From NCBI GenBank assembly GCA_046594915.1, contig JBKJRC010000006.1, forward strand, positions 186,001 through 250,000: a DNA stretch of 64,000 bases. The letters run 5' to 3'. Position numbers and translations under genes: made by a program. Origin of the DNA: Methylotenera_A sp046594915 (GTDB lineage Bacteria > Pseudomonadota > Gammaproteobacteria > Burkholderiales > Methylophilaceae). A model generated the notes under the pieces. That model was not told where the DNA came from and searched no databases. It saw only the letters and a list, made by a program, of their open reading frames with translations. Below are positions 8,712-17,807 of the stretch, piece by piece (position 1 is the stretch's first letter; the number at the start of each line of letters is the position of its first letter).

Positions 8712-10256
8712 ATGTGCGGAATTTTAGGCATTGTTGGTAAAAATCCAGTCAATCAGCTTTTATACGATGGTTTGCTAGTGTTGCAACATCGCGGGCAAGA
8801 TGCTGCAGGTATTGTTACCTGCGATGGCAATACATTTTTTATGCACAAAAACAATGGTTTAGTTAAAGATGTATTTCAAACGCGCCATATGCGCAGCTTG
8901 GTTGGCAACGCAGGAATCGCCCATGTGCGCTATCCAACAGCTGGATCTTCCAGCGCGGCAGAGGCTCAGCCATTTTATGTGAATTCGCCCTTTGGTATTG
9001 TGCTTGGTCATAACGGCAACTTAACCAATTCTGAACAGCTAAAATCAGAAATGTTCAGGCAAGATTTGCGTCATATTAATACTACTTCAGATTCTGAAGT
9101 ATTGCTCAACGTACTCGCACATGAGATTGAAAAAACATCGCGCAATGCAGTATTAAATACCGATATGGCGTTTGATGCGGTATCTGGCGTACACAGGCGT
9201 TGTAGAGGTGCTTACGCGGTGGTTGCGATGATTGCCAATTTTGGGTTGTTAGCGTTTCGCGATCCCAACGGCATTCGCCCACTGGTGATTGGTAAATTAG
9301 ATACCGACAAAGGTACTGAATATATTGTGGCTTCAGAAAGCGTTGCGCTAGATGTATTAGGCTTTAAACTGATGCGGGACATCGATCCTGGCGAAGCGGT
9401 ATTTATAGATATGGACGGCAATTTATTTAGCCGTCAATGCGCCGAAGCACCCAAATTAACGCCGTGTATTTTTGAATATGTTTATCTGGCGCGCCCAGAT
9501 TCTGTGATTGATGGCGTGTCTGTCTATCAAACTCGTTTAGATATGGGCACCAGTTTGGCTGAAAAAATCAAGCGCGATTGGAGCCATTTAAAAATTGACG
9601 TGGTGATTCCGATTCCAGATACCAGTCGCCCAAGCGCACTGCAAGTTGGCATCTGTTTAGGCTTGGATTACCGTGAAGGATTTATTAAAAACCGTTATAT
9701 CGGCCGTACGTTTATCATGCCTGGTCAGGCTTTACGCAAAAAATCGGTGCGCCAGAAATTAAATCCAATTGGTATTGAGTTTAAAGGCAAAAATGTATTA
9801 TTGGTCGATGATTCTATCGTTCGCGGCACCACTTCACAACAAATTGTGCAAATGGCGCGCGATGCAGGTGCTAATAAAGTGTATTTTGCTTCGGCCGCGC
9901 CACCGGTACGTTTCCCTAATGTGTATGGCATCGATATGCCAAGTCGAGATGAATTGCTTGCGACTGGACGTACTGATGAGGAAATTTGTCAAGAAATTGG
10001 TGCTGACGCGCTTATTTACCAAGATTTAGATGCTTTGGTGAAAGGTATTGCACAATCAAATCCAAAAATGAAAATATTTGATTGCAGTTGTTTTGATGGA
10101 AAATACGTCACAGGCGATGTGGATGCCGCTTATTTAAATCGCATTGAATCTGCACGCGGTGATTTTAATAGAAAACAAAAACCGAACAACTCCAGCACGC
10201 AGATGGATTTAAATTTAATTGATGCTTACGATGAAACGACTGAAGAAACCAATTAA
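8712..10256 (+). CDS. purF: Amidophosphoribosyltransferase
   Basis: A 514-residue enzyme catalysing the first committed step of purine synthesis: glutamine plus PRPP to phosphoribosylamine. The N-terminal nucleophile Cys2 (MCGILGIVG) shows the class II glutaminase domain, here without a long propeptide. The PRPP-binding loop VLLVDDSIVRGTTS lies around residue 363. The C-terminal extension ends in a low-complexity tail. AAGGAAA precedes the ATG. No terminator with a U-tract was seen after it. Confidence 0.98.
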   Translation: MCGILGIVGKNPVNQLLYDGLLVLQHRGQDAAGIVTCDGNTFFMHKNNGLVKDVFQTRHMRSLVGNAGIAHVRYPTAGSSSAAEAQPFYVNSPFGIVLGHNGNLTNSEQLKSEMFRQDLRHINTTSDSEVLLNVLAHEIEKTSRNAVLNTDMAFDAVSGVHRRCRGAYAVVAMIANFGLLAFRDPNGIRPLVIGKLDTDKGTEYIVASESVALDVLGFKLMRDIDPGEAVFIDMDGNLFSRQCAEAPKLTPCIFEYVYLARPDSVIDGVSVYQTRLDMGTSLAEKIKRDWSHLKIDVVIPIPDTSRPSALQVGICLGLDYREGFIKNRYIGRTFIMPGQALRKKSVRQKLNPIGIEFKGKNVLLVDDSIVRGTTSQQIVQMARDAGANKVYFASAAPPVRFPNVYGIDMPSRDELLATGRTDEEICQEIGADALIYQDLDALVKGIAQSNPKMKIFDCSCFDGKYVTGDVDAAYLNRIESARGDFNRKQKPNNSSTQMDLNLIDAYDETTEETN

Positions 10257-10339
10257 TTCGTATTGATTATCAATCTTCCTAACAGCTGACATCCTAAATA
10301 TGTCTATTTACTTATACTTAATTACTCATGTGTAATTAG

Positions 10340-11117
10340 ATTTATCTCTGCGCTAAAAAAACCAATTTTCGTATCGTTTTAAAACGTAAGCCCACAATAT
10401 TAAGAAGTGTTTGGGGTTCTTATATAAATAACCAATGGTCTGTATCTCAGCGACTTAACCATATACTAGGTCATTATCAAGCATTAAATGCGTTACCTAA
10501 ATGTTTTGGCATTACCAAGACTATTACTAGAGAAGTCATTAATCTACGAGATTACTCCCGTGATGCATTTATTGTTTTAGAGTACCCAGTTTGGTTCCGT
10601 CGAGAAGGCGAAGCCGCAATTAGCTTATTCAAAAAAAGACTAGAGTGATGACAATGAGTTTTTCTTTTGGTCATTATAAATCTGCAAAAGCTATTTATAT
10701 CGGCAGCATACAGGGCATGTATTCGGGTGGTTCAAGTATGCAGTCATTAATAACAATTAGAAATTTTACCAAAGATAGTTATGGATTAAGGCCTAAAAGC
10801 TTATTAATTGAAGTGATAAAAATGTTCGCGTTAGTCATTGAGTCAGACTATATATTGGCTATTTCTGATAAAAATCGACATCAGAGGCACCCATTTTTGG
10901 GGATTATTTAGATAATATACCAAGTGCAAACTATGATGAAATCTGGGCAGAACACTCTGGAACTTGTTTGGACAATGGCTTTTATAGTATACACGTGCAA
11001 ACGCATCGGCGAGAATTTGCAGAAATATCTTCTAACAAACGTGCCATATACAGGCTTCGTTACTATATGTTGGAGCAAATCAATAAACAAATAACAGATG
11101 TACTAGTTTCTGGCTAA
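10340..11117 (+). pseudogene. Decayed VirK/YbjX (DUF535) family gene with two frameshifts
   Basis: Three consecutive frames together give one DUF535-like protein. Segment 1 (10340-10648) reads QRLNHILGHYQALNALP to REGEAAISLFKKRLE and stops at TGA. Segment 2 (about 10645-10911) reads AKAIYIGSIQGMYSGG, then YGLRPKSLL and ISDKNRHQRH, and stops at TAG. Segment 3 (to 11117) reads YDEIWAEHSG and SNKRAIYRLRYYMLEQI. Each break is explained by loss of one base, near the A7 run at 10631-10637 and in the TTTTTGGGG run near 10893-10901; adding one T there restores HPFFGDYLDNIPSANYDEIW. No start codon is present; an in-frame stop lies at 10337-10339. VirK/YbjX proteins are linked to virulence and antimicrobial-peptide tolerance in enterobacteria. 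Sequencing error in the homopolymers is the main alternative. Confidence 0.82.
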
Positions 11118-11141
11118 TATTTGAGTTAAGTCATAAATTTA

Positions 11142-11170
11142 TTGACAGACATTTTTAAAAGGCGTTAAAT
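11142..11170 (+). promoter_or_regulatory. Sigma70-type promoter for the metZ leader
   Basis: A perfect -35 TTGACA (11142-11147) is followed after exactly 17 bp by -10 TTAAAT (11165-11170). The expected transcription start is about 11176-11178, which is the first base of the SAM-II aptamer stem. It lies 25 bp after the end of the VirK/YbjX remnant. Confidence 0.7.
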
Positions 11171-11175
11171 ATAAA

Positions 11176-11256
11176 TGCGCTGATTTGAGTGGCCAATATT
11201 AAACAAAGCCTTACTCAGCTTGCGAGCGCATAATAAATTCTGCTAAAGCGAGAGCC
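11176..11256 (+). ncRNA. SAM-II riboswitch aptamer upstream of metZ
   Basis: Stem P1 is TGCGCT (11176-11181) with AGCGCA (11225-11230). Loop 1 begins GATTT. TTGC (11220-11223) can pair with GCTAA (11242-11246) leaving T11244 unpaired, matching the pseudoknot of the known metX SAM-II RNA, where that U contacts SAM. TAATAAA (11231-11237) corresponds to the conserved UGAUAAA, and GCTAAA follows. Loop 1 carries an extra hairpin (GAGTGGC 11187-11193 with GCC..ACTC 11208-11216) compared with the minimal Sargasso metX RNA. SAM-II riboswitches repress methionine synthesis genes when S-adenosylmethionine is abundant, which fits metZ downstream. The assignment rests on recalled consensus, not a covariance-model score. 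Confidence 0.9.
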
Positions 11257-11298
11257 AAAACCCGTTTTAGCTTATGCTTTAGCTAACACGGGTTTTTT
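11257..11298 (+). terminator. Intrinsic terminator forming the SAM-II expression platform
   Basis: A 15-bp stem (11257-11271 with 11282-11296, one mismatch), 10-nt loop and a T6 run start immediately after the aptamer and end 33 bp before the metZ ATG. The aptamer's pseudoknot strand GCTAAAGC (11242-11249) is complementary to TTTAGC in the left arm (11266-11271) and to GCTTTAGC across the loop and right arm (11276-11283). Without SAM it could thus act as antiterminator; with SAM it would be locked in the pseudoknot and the terminator would form. Confidence 0.82.
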
Positions 11299-11331
11299 AA
11301 CGCCCTAAAATAGATCAGTATTGAGAATGCT

Positions 11332-12522
11332 ATGGACAAAAAGCAATATTATCCCCAATTTCATGCGGAAACACTGGCAGTGCGTGCTGGCAGCGAATCA
11401 ACAGAGTTGGGGGAAAATTCGGAAGCTTTATTTTTAAATTCAAGTTTTAGGTTCAACAGCGCAGCGCAAGCGGCAGCACGCTTTGGCGGCACAGAGCCCG
11501 GTAATATTTATTCGCGTTTTACCAACCCAACTGTCACCATGTTTCAAAATAAACTGTTAGCCTTAGAAGGCGCAGAACAATGCGTAGCAACTTCCAGCGG
11601 CATGTCCGCTATATTGGCGTGCGTGATGGGATTATGCAGTGCAGGCGATCATGTGGTTGCTTCTCGCAGTATTTTTGGCACATCGGTTCAGTTATTTGGC
11701 AATATTTTAAAACGCTGGGGCTTAAATGTGACCTTTGTGTCATTGACCAATCATCAAGAATGGCAAGTCGCCGTTACACCTAAAACTAAACTATTTTTTG
11801 TAGAAACGCCATCTAATCCTCTTACCGAAGTTTGTGATATTCAAGCTTTAGCTGATATTGCACACAAAGCCGGCGCACACTTGGTCGTGGATAATTGTTT
11901 TTGCACGCCGGTGATTCAGAAACCATTGGAATTGGGTGCCGATATTATTATTCATTCTGCGACCAAATATATTGACGGGCAGGGCAGGTGTTTAGGCGGC
12001 GCGGTGTTGGGCACAAAAGTATTAATGGAGCCTGTTTACGGCTTTTTACGCACCGCCGGTGTCACCATGAGCGCATTTAACGCATGGGTGTTTTTAAAAG
12101 GACTGGAAACCCTGCCTATTCGTATGGAAGCGCATGCGCGTAAAGCGCTAGAGCTTGCTATCTGGCTTGAAGCACAGCCGCAAGTTGCGCGAGTTTATTA
12201 CCCAGGCTTGGCTTCGCATCCACAGCATGTTTTGGCGATGCAACAGCAAACTAATGGCGGTGGCATTTTGAGCTTTGAGTTAAAACCAAAAACAGGTCAA
12301 ACACCGCAGGAAGCCGCATGGGCAGTCATCGATAGAACGCAACTTATTTCAATTACCGCAAATCTGGGTGATGCAAAAAGTACCATCACGCATCCAGCCA
12401 CCACTACCCACAGCCGAATTACGGCTGAGGCAAGGTCAGAAGCAGGAATTACAGATGGTTTGATTAGGATTGCGGTTGGCTTGGAGCATGTGGAAGACTT
12501 AAAAGCAGATTTGCGTTTTTAA
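11332..12522 (+). CDS. metZ: O-succinylhomoserine sulfhydrylase
   Basis: A 396-residue Cys/Met-metabolism PLP enzyme. MetZ makes homocysteine directly from O-succinylhomoserine and sulfide. Typical blocks are YSRFTNPTV, the PLP-lysine region HSATKYIDGQGR (Lys about 212), and the C-terminal SITANLGDAKSTITHPATTTHSR. The ETLAVRAG start and betaproteobacterial position after purF favour MetZ over MetB or MetC. The SAM-II riboswitch and terminator directly upstream support a methionine biosynthetic role. Sulfide would come from the cys genes at 29-34 kb. Confidence 0.93.
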   Translation: MDKKQYYPQFHAETLAVRAGSESTELGENSEALFLNSSFRFNSAAQAAARFGGTEPGNIYSRFTNPTVTMFQNKLLALEGAEQCVATSSGMSAILACVMGLCSAGDHVVASRSIFGTSVQLFGNILKRWGLNVTFVSLTNHQEWQVAVTPKTKLFFVETPSNPLTEVCDIQALADIAHKAGAHLVVDNCFCTPVIQKPLELGADIIIHSATKYIDGQGRCLGGAVLGTKVLMEPVYGFLRTAGVTMSAFNAWVFLKGLETLPIRMEAHARKALELAIWLEAQPQVARVYYPGLASHPQHVLAMQQQTNGGGILSFELKPKTGQTPQEAAWAVIDRTQLISITANLGDAKSTITHPATTTHSRITAEARSEAGITDGLIRIAVGLEHVEDLKADLRF

Positions 12523-12533
12523 CTAAGCTAGGA

Positions 12534-12562
12534 ATAGTTAACCATTTAAATTGGTTAACTAT
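12534..12562 (+). terminator. Hairpin after metZ (weak terminator)
   Basis: An 11-bp perfect inverted repeat (ATAGTTAACCA at 12534-12544 with its complement at 12552-12562, 7-nt loop) lies 12 bp after the metZ stop. The stem is AT-rich and the downstream T-tract is poor, so termination may be inefficient. The rest of the 361-bp interval to gyrA holds no plausible gene; TAAAAT at 12797-12802 is a possible gyrA -10 element without a convincing -35. Confidence 0.5.
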
Positions 12563-12883
12563 ATTTAGTTGTGGGAAGTAGTCGCAATTCACAGGCAATA
12601 TGTAGCCAATGTTACTAAGCTTTCTAGCGAGTTTTTGTTTAAATGCTTTCAATCACTCAGTAAATCCTAGTCCTTTGAAAATCATATTGGTTAGATATCA
12701 TGACAGCTAAATATTTAGTCTAAAGCATTCAATTTCCTGACATTAACATCATTCACTGAACAAATTAATAACGCTTCTTTAGTGAATTAAACGTGTTAAA
12801 ATCGAGGCATTAAAAATTAAAAAGCTATCGCAAAAAGCTTTATTTCACGCACAATCTATACGAAATATTTCACGGAAAATCTA

Positions 12884-15430
12884 ATGGATCAATTCGCTAA
12901 AGAAACCCTGCCAATCAGTTTGGAAGACGAGATGCGCAGGTCGTATCTGGATTACGCAATGAGCGTCATTGTCGGTCGTGCATTGCCTGATGTACGTGAT
13001 GGTTTAAAGCCTGTGCATCGCCGTGTTTTATTCGCCATGCACGAGTTAAGCAACGATTATAACAAACCGTATAAAAAATCTGCGCGTATTGTGGGCGATG
13101 TGATTGGTAAATACCATCCGCATGGCGATACTGCTGTGTACGACACCATCGTTCGTATGGCACAGGATTTTAGCTTGCGTTATATGTTGGTGGATGGACA
13201 AGGTAACTTTGGCTCTGTGGATGGTGATAACGCGGCGGCGATGCGTTATACCGAAATTCGTATGTCAAAAATCGCCCATGAACTATTGGCAGACATTGAC
13301 AAAGAAACCGTGGATTTTGGTCCTAACTACGATGGTAGTGAGCATGAGCCGCTGATTATGCCGGCGCGTATTCCAAATCTACTGATTAATGGTAGCTCTG
13401 GTATTGCGGTCGGTATGGCAACCAATATCCCGCCGCACAATATTAATGAAGTGCTCGATGCGTGTTTCGCGTTGCTGAAAGACCCTGAAACGGGTATTGA
13501 GGAATTGATTGAGTTGGTGCCGGCGCCAGACTTTCCGACTGCGGGTATTATTTACGGCACAGTTGGGGTTAAGGAAGGTTATCGCACTGGCCGTGGCCGT
13601 GTGGTGATGCGTGGCCGCACGCATGTAGAAGACATGGATAAAAGTGGTGGTCGTCAGATGTTAATCGTCGACGAACTGCCGTATCAAGTGAACAAAAAAA
13701 CCTTTGTTGAGAAAATCGCTGAATTAGTTAACGAGAAAAAAATCGAAGGTATTTCGGATTTGCGCGATGAGTCTGATAAATCGGGCATGCGCGTGGTGAT
13801 TGAGCTGAAACGTGGTGAAATTGCAGAAGTCGTACTGAATAATCTGTACAAACAAACGCAATTGCAAGACACGTTTGGTATGAATATGGTGGCCTTGTTA
13901 GACGGTCAGCCGCGTTTGCTTAATTTGAAACAAATGCTGGAGGCATTTTTACGCCATCGTCGCGAAGTGATTACGCGCCGTACCGTATTTGAGCTGAAAA
14001 AAGCCCGTGCGCGTGGCCATATCTTAGAAGGTTTAGCGGTTGCATTGGCTAACGTAGATGAAATGATTGCAATTATTAAAGCCGCACCAACGCCACCAGA
14101 AGCCAAAATTGATTTGATGGCGAAAGTGTGGAGTTCGCCAGTGGTAGAGGAAATGCTTAAACGTGCGGCCATGGAAGCTTCGCGTCCTGAAGGGTTAAGT
14201 ATTGATTTTGGCTTAACCCCAAATGGCTACAAATTAAGCGATATTCAAGCGCAAGAAATTCTGCAAATGCGCCTGCAACGCTTAACCGGCCTAGAACAAG
14301 ATAAAGTAGTGAGTGAGTACAAAGAGGTGATGGATGTAATTGCCGATTTGCTGAATATTTTAGCCAATGCATCACGCGTTACCACCATGATTAGCGATGA
14401 GTTAACCGAAATCCGCAAGCAATTTGGCGATAAACGCCGCAGTGAAATTGTAGCCAATGCGCAAGACTTAAACTTGGAAGACTTAATTACGCCGCAAGAC
14501 GTGGTGGTTACGCTATCGCATACTGGCTATGTGAAATCACAGCCATTAGACGAATATCGCGCACAACGCCGCGGTGGTCGTGGTAAACAAGCTGCGCCCA
14601 CTAAAGAAGATGACTTTATTGACAAAATGTTTGTGGCAAATACGCATGATTATATTCTGTGTTTCTCAAGCCGCGGTCGCGTCTATTGGTTGAAAGTATA
14701 CGAAGTGCCACAAGGTAGCCGTATCGGTCGTGGTAAGCCAATTGTGAATCTGTTTCCGCTGGAAGAGGGCGAAAAAATCAACGCGATTTTAGCGGTAAAA
14801 GAATTTGACGAAAATCACTTTATTTTTATGGCAACTGCGCGCGGAACTGTTAAGAAAACGTCGCTAGTTGAATTCGCTAATCCACGCAAATCAGGCATTA
14901 TCGCCATTAATCTGGACGATGATGATTACTTGATTGGCGCAGAAGTGACCAATGGCAGTAATGATATTGTATTGGTTTCTAATGGCGGCAAAGCGGTGTG
15001 GTTTACTGAGGGCGATGTGCGCCCAATGGGACGTGCCACACGTGGTGTACGCGGTATGAAGCTGGCGGCAAAACAACAAGTATTGTCATTATTAATTGCG
15101 GATAATGATCAGCAAACCGTGCTGGTTGCTACCGAAAATGGTTACGGTAAACGCACTGTGCTGGCGGATTTCCGCCATTCTGGCCGTGGCACGCAAGGGG
15201 TAAAAGCGATTGCAGTAAGTGAACGCAATGGCTTAGTCGTTGCGGCAAAATTGGTCAATGAAGACGACGAAATTATGTTAATCACCACTGGAGGTGTGTT
15301 GATTCGTACCCGAGTGAGAGAGATTCGTGAGCTAGGCCGCGCAACGCAAGGCGTGACGCTGATTAACTTGGGTGAAGGCGAAAAATTATCTGGCTTAGAA
15401 AAAATCGTTGAGACAGATGACGAAGAATAA
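12884..15430 (+). CDS. gyrA: DNA gyrase subunit A
   Basis: An 848-residue subunit A of DNA gyrase, which introduces negative supercoils. The breakage-reunion domain has the catalytic Tyr122 (AAAMRYTEIRM) and the quinolone-resistance region HPHGDTAVYDT with Thr83 and Asp87. The C-terminal beta-pinwheel carries the GyrA box QRRGGRG, which distinguishes it from ParC. Thr at position 83 is wild type in several genera (for example Pseudomonas aeruginosa), so it is not evidence of selection. It heads the serC-pheA-hisC group, the common betaproteobacterial arrangement. Confidence 0.98.
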   Translation: MDQFAKETLPISLEDEMRRSYLDYAMSVIVGRALPDVRDGLKPVHRRVLFAMHELSNDYNKPYKKSARIVGDVIGKYHPHGDTAVYDTIVRMAQDFSLRYMLVDGQGNFGSVDGDNAAAMRYTEIRMSKIAHELLADIDKETVDFGPNYDGSEHEPLIMPARIPNLLINGSSGIAVGMATNIPPHNINEVLDACFALLKDPETGIEELIELVPAPDFPTAGIIYGTVGVKEGYRTGRGRVVMRGRTHVEDMDKSGGRQMLIVDELPYQVNKKTFVEKIAELVNEKKIEGISDLRDESDKSGMRVVIELKRGEIAEVVLNNLYKQTQLQDTFGMNMVALLDGQPRLLNLKQMLEAFLRHRREVITRRTVFELKKARARGHILEGLAVALANVDEMIAIIKAAPTPPEAKIDLMAKVWSSPVVEEMLKRAAMEASRPEGLSIDFGLTPNGYKLSDIQAQEILQMRLQRLTGLEQDKVVSEYKEVMDVIADLLNILANASRVTTMISDELTEIRKQFGDKRRSEIVANAQDLNLEDLITPQDVVVTLSHTGYVKSQPLDEYRAQRRGGRGKQAAPTKEDDFIDKMFVANTHDYILCFSSRGRVYWLKVYEVPQGSRIGRGKPIVNLFPLEEGEKINAILAVKEFDENHFIFMATARGTVKKTSLVEFANPRKSGIIAINLDDDDYLIGAEVTNGSNDIVLVSNGGKAVWFTEGDVRPMGRATRGVRGMKLAAKQQVLSLLIADNDQQTVLVATENGYGKRTVLADFRHSGRGTQGVKAIAVSERNGLVVAAKLVNEDDEIMLITTGGVLIRTRVREIRELGRATQGVTLINLGEGEKLSGLEKIVETDDEE

Positions 15431-15463
15431 TGTTGACTAATATTGATGAAGGAAAAGTAAATA

Positions 15464-16546
15464 ATGACACAGATTTATAATTTTTCTGCCGGTCCAGCGG
15501 TATTGCCAAAAGAAGTATTACAACAAGCACAAGCTGAGTTAGTTGATTGGCATGGCTCTGGCATGTCCGTGATGGAAATGAGCCATCGTGGCAAAGAATT
15601 TATGAGTATTGCGGCAGAAGCGGAGGCAGATTTACGTGAATTAATGAGCATTCCAGCCAACTACAAAGTATTGTTTTTACAAGGTGGCGCGTCAACCCAA
15701 TTTTCAAATATCCCCATCAACTTATTGCGTGGCAAAAAAACGGCGGACTACCTTAACACTGGTGAGTGGTCGAAAAAAGCCATTGCCGAGGCTAAAAAAT
15801 ATTGCGAAGTTAGCGTGGTGGCGACTTCAGCCGATAAAAACTTTAGTTACGCGCCTACCCAAGATCAATGGAAATTGAATCCTGATGCGGCTTACGTGCA
15901 TTACACCTCAAACGAAACGATTGGTGGGGTAGAAATTTTCTGGGCGCCAGATACCGGTAAAGTGCCTTTAGTGGCTGATATGTCATCGCATATTTTATCG
16001 CGCCCAATAGATGTGAGCAAATTTGGATTGATTTATGCGGGTTCGCAAAAAAACATTGGCCCAGCCGGTTTGACGATTGTGATTGTGCGCGAAGATTTAT
16101 TGGGTGAAGCATTGCCAGGCACAGCCTCGATGAGCGATTACAAGGTTCAGGCAGATAACGAATCCATGTACAACACGCCGCCTACTTATGCGATTTATGT
16201 TTCTGGCTTGGTCTTTAAGTTGCTTAAGGCTAAAGGCGGATTGGCGGCGATGGAAAAAACCAATATGATCAAAGCCAATCTGTTGTACGATTATTTAGAT
16301 TCAACGGATTTTTATGCGTGCCCAACTGCGAAAGAAAACCGTTCACGCATGAACATTCCGTTTACGCTTAAAGATGAGTCTTTGGATGAAGCTTTTCTTA
16401 AAGGTGCTAAGGATAAAGGTTTGCTGCAATTAAAAGGCCACCGCTCTGTTGGTGGCATGCGTGCTTCAATTTATAACGCTATGCCAGTGGAAGGTGTGAT
16501 TGTGCTGGTGGAATATATGAAGGAATTCGAGAAAAACAATCGTTAA
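15464..16546 (+). CDS. serC: Phosphoserine aminotransferase
   Basis: A 360-residue PLP aminotransferase that converts 3-phosphohydroxypyruvate to phosphoserine and also serves pyridoxine synthesis. Blocks include the N-terminal YNFSAGPAVLP, the PLP lysine in AGSQKNIGPAG (about residue 196) and the C-terminal GHRSVGGMRASIYNA. GAAGGAAAAG precedes the ATG. Its product chain pairs with the dehydrogenase encoded next; serine is also the C1 carrier in methylotrophs. Confidence 0.98.
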   Translation: MTQIYNFSAGPAVLPKEVLQQAQAELVDWHGSGMSVMEMSHRGKEFMSIAAEAEADLRELMSIPANYKVLFLQGGASTQFSNIPINLLRGKKTADYLNTGEWSKKAIAEAKKYCEVSVVATSADKNFSYAPTQDQWKLNPDAAYVHYTSNETIGGVEIFWAPDTGKVPLVADMSSHILSRPIDVSKFGLIYAGSQKNIGPAGLTIVIVREDLLGEALPGTASMSDYKVQADNESMYNTPPTYAIYVSGLVFKLLKAKGGLAAMEKTNMIKANLLYDYLDSTDFYACPTAKENRSRMNIPFTLKDESLDEAFLKGAKDKGLLQLKGHRSVGGMRASIYNAMPVEGVIVLVEYMKEFEKNNR

Positions 16547-16614
16547 CTATGCACATAGCTGGCTAACGATAATAAGCGCTAACTAAATTAGGCTTAAAAA
16601 ACGGGGAGAGTGGT

Positions 16615-17799
16615 TTGAGCAAACGTCAGATACTGTTACTAAATAAAATTGCATCGGTTGGTACAAAGCGATTTCCAGCTGAACATTTTGAAATAAGTAG
16701 CGAAACCCTTAAGCCAGATGCTATTTTAGTGCGTTCAACCAAGATGCATGACATGCAAATCCCCGCAAGTGTACAGGCAATTGGCCGCGCTGGCGCTGGT
16801 ACCAACAATATTCCTGTAATTGATATGAGTAAACGCGGTGTAGTGGTTTTTAATACGCCTGGTGCCAATGCGAATGCTGTGAAAGAGCTGGTTTTGGCGG
16901 GTATTCTTATCGCCGCGCGTAATATTGGCCCAGCCATGCAGTTTGTAGCAGGTTTGCAAGGAGACGAAGCAACGCTCGCTAAAACTGTAGAGGATGGTAA
17001 AAAGAACTTTGTGGGCATTGAAATCCCTGGTAGAACTTTAGGTATTTTAGGTTTAGGTGCGGTGGGCGGCATGGTGGCAGACACCGCGCTTAAGCTCGGT
17101 ATGAAAGTGCTGGGTTACGACCCTGAAATTACTGTGGATGCGGCTTGGCGCTTATCGTCTGAGGTTAAACGCGTACTTGGCGTGGATGATTTGTTTAAGC
17201 ACAGCGATTTTATTACGTTACATGTACCCTTGATAGACGCGACGCGACATTTGGTTAATGCGGAGCGCGTTGCGATGATGAAGCAAGGCGCCGTATTGAT
17301 TAACTTTGCGCGCGAAGGCGTGATTGATGAACAAGCCGTGCTGGATGGCTTGGATAGCAAGAGGTTGCGTGCTTATGTATGCGACTTCCCCACCAATCGC
17401 ATGAAATCACATCCTAATGTAGTGGCTTTGCCGCACTTGGGCGCTTCTACGCAAGAGGCAGAAGATAATTGTGCCATCATGGTGGTGGATCAAGTGCGAG
17501 AGTTTTTAGATAACGGCAATATCACTAATTCGGTAAATTTTCCAGCCGTACATATGCCACGCGAGGCTGCTTACCGCGTAGCTGTTGCGAGTGCGAATAT
17601 TCCGAATATGGTTGGGCAAATATCCACTGCAATGGCCGATGCAGGCATTAATATTCACAATATGGTGAACAAATCGCGCGCGGATATTGCCTACACCATG
17701 TTGGATTTAGATAGCCCGGCACCCAAAGCTGCACTGGCAAAGATTAAGGCGATTGAAGGCGTATTAAATGTGCGCGAGTTGCCACAAAAGCATGACTGA
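16615..17799 (+). CDS. serA: D-3-phosphoglycerate dehydrogenase with ACT domain
   Basis: A 394-residue 2-hydroxyacid dehydrogenase starting with TTG at 16615 behind a GGGGAG site. Substrate-binding and NAD-binding halves are clear: GRAGAGTNNIPV, Rossmann GILGLGAVGG near residue 145, NFAREGVID with the catalytic Arg, and LPHLGASTQEAEDN with the catalytic His. A C-terminal ACT domain (about 320-394: NIPNMVGQISTAMADAGINI) suggests serine feedback control. The gene lies between serC and pheA, where many Betaproteobacteria have none, so it completes a serine pair with serC. Specificity for 3-phosphoglycerate is inferred from family and context. Confidence 0.88.
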   Translation: MSKRQILLLNKIASVGTKRFPAEHFEISSETLKPDAILVRSTKMHDMQIPASVQAIGRAGAGTNNIPVIDMSKRGVVVFNTPGANANAVKELVLAGILIAARNIGPAMQFVAGLQGDEATLAKTVEDGKKNFVGIEIPGRTLGILGLGAVGGMVADTALKLGMKVLGYDPEITVDAAWRLSSEVKRVLGVDDLFKHSDFITLHVPLIDATRHLVNAERVAMMKQGAVLINFAREGVIDEQAVLDGLDSKRLRAYVCDFPTNRMKSHPNVVALPHLGASTQEAEDNCAIMVVDQVREFLDNGNITNSVNFPAVHMPREAAYRVAVASANIPNMVGQISTAMADAGINIHNMVNKSRADIAYTMLDLDSPAPKAALAKIKAIEGVLNVRELPQKHD

Positions 17800-17807
17800 C
17801 AAGCAAT

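Noticed and set aside
10261..10275. Small palindrome (ATTGAT-T-ATCAAT) after purF as a terminator
   Set aside because: Only six base pairs, AT-rich and without a U-tract; too weak to call.
12884..15430. Thr83 in GyrA as a quinolone-resistance mutation
   Set aside because: Thr is the natural residue at this position in several genera; one sequence cannot show selection.
16626..17084. 152-codon open frame on the minus strand inside serA
   Set aside because: It lies wholly antisense to a well-conserved dehydrogenase and has no recognisable domain or ribosome binding site.
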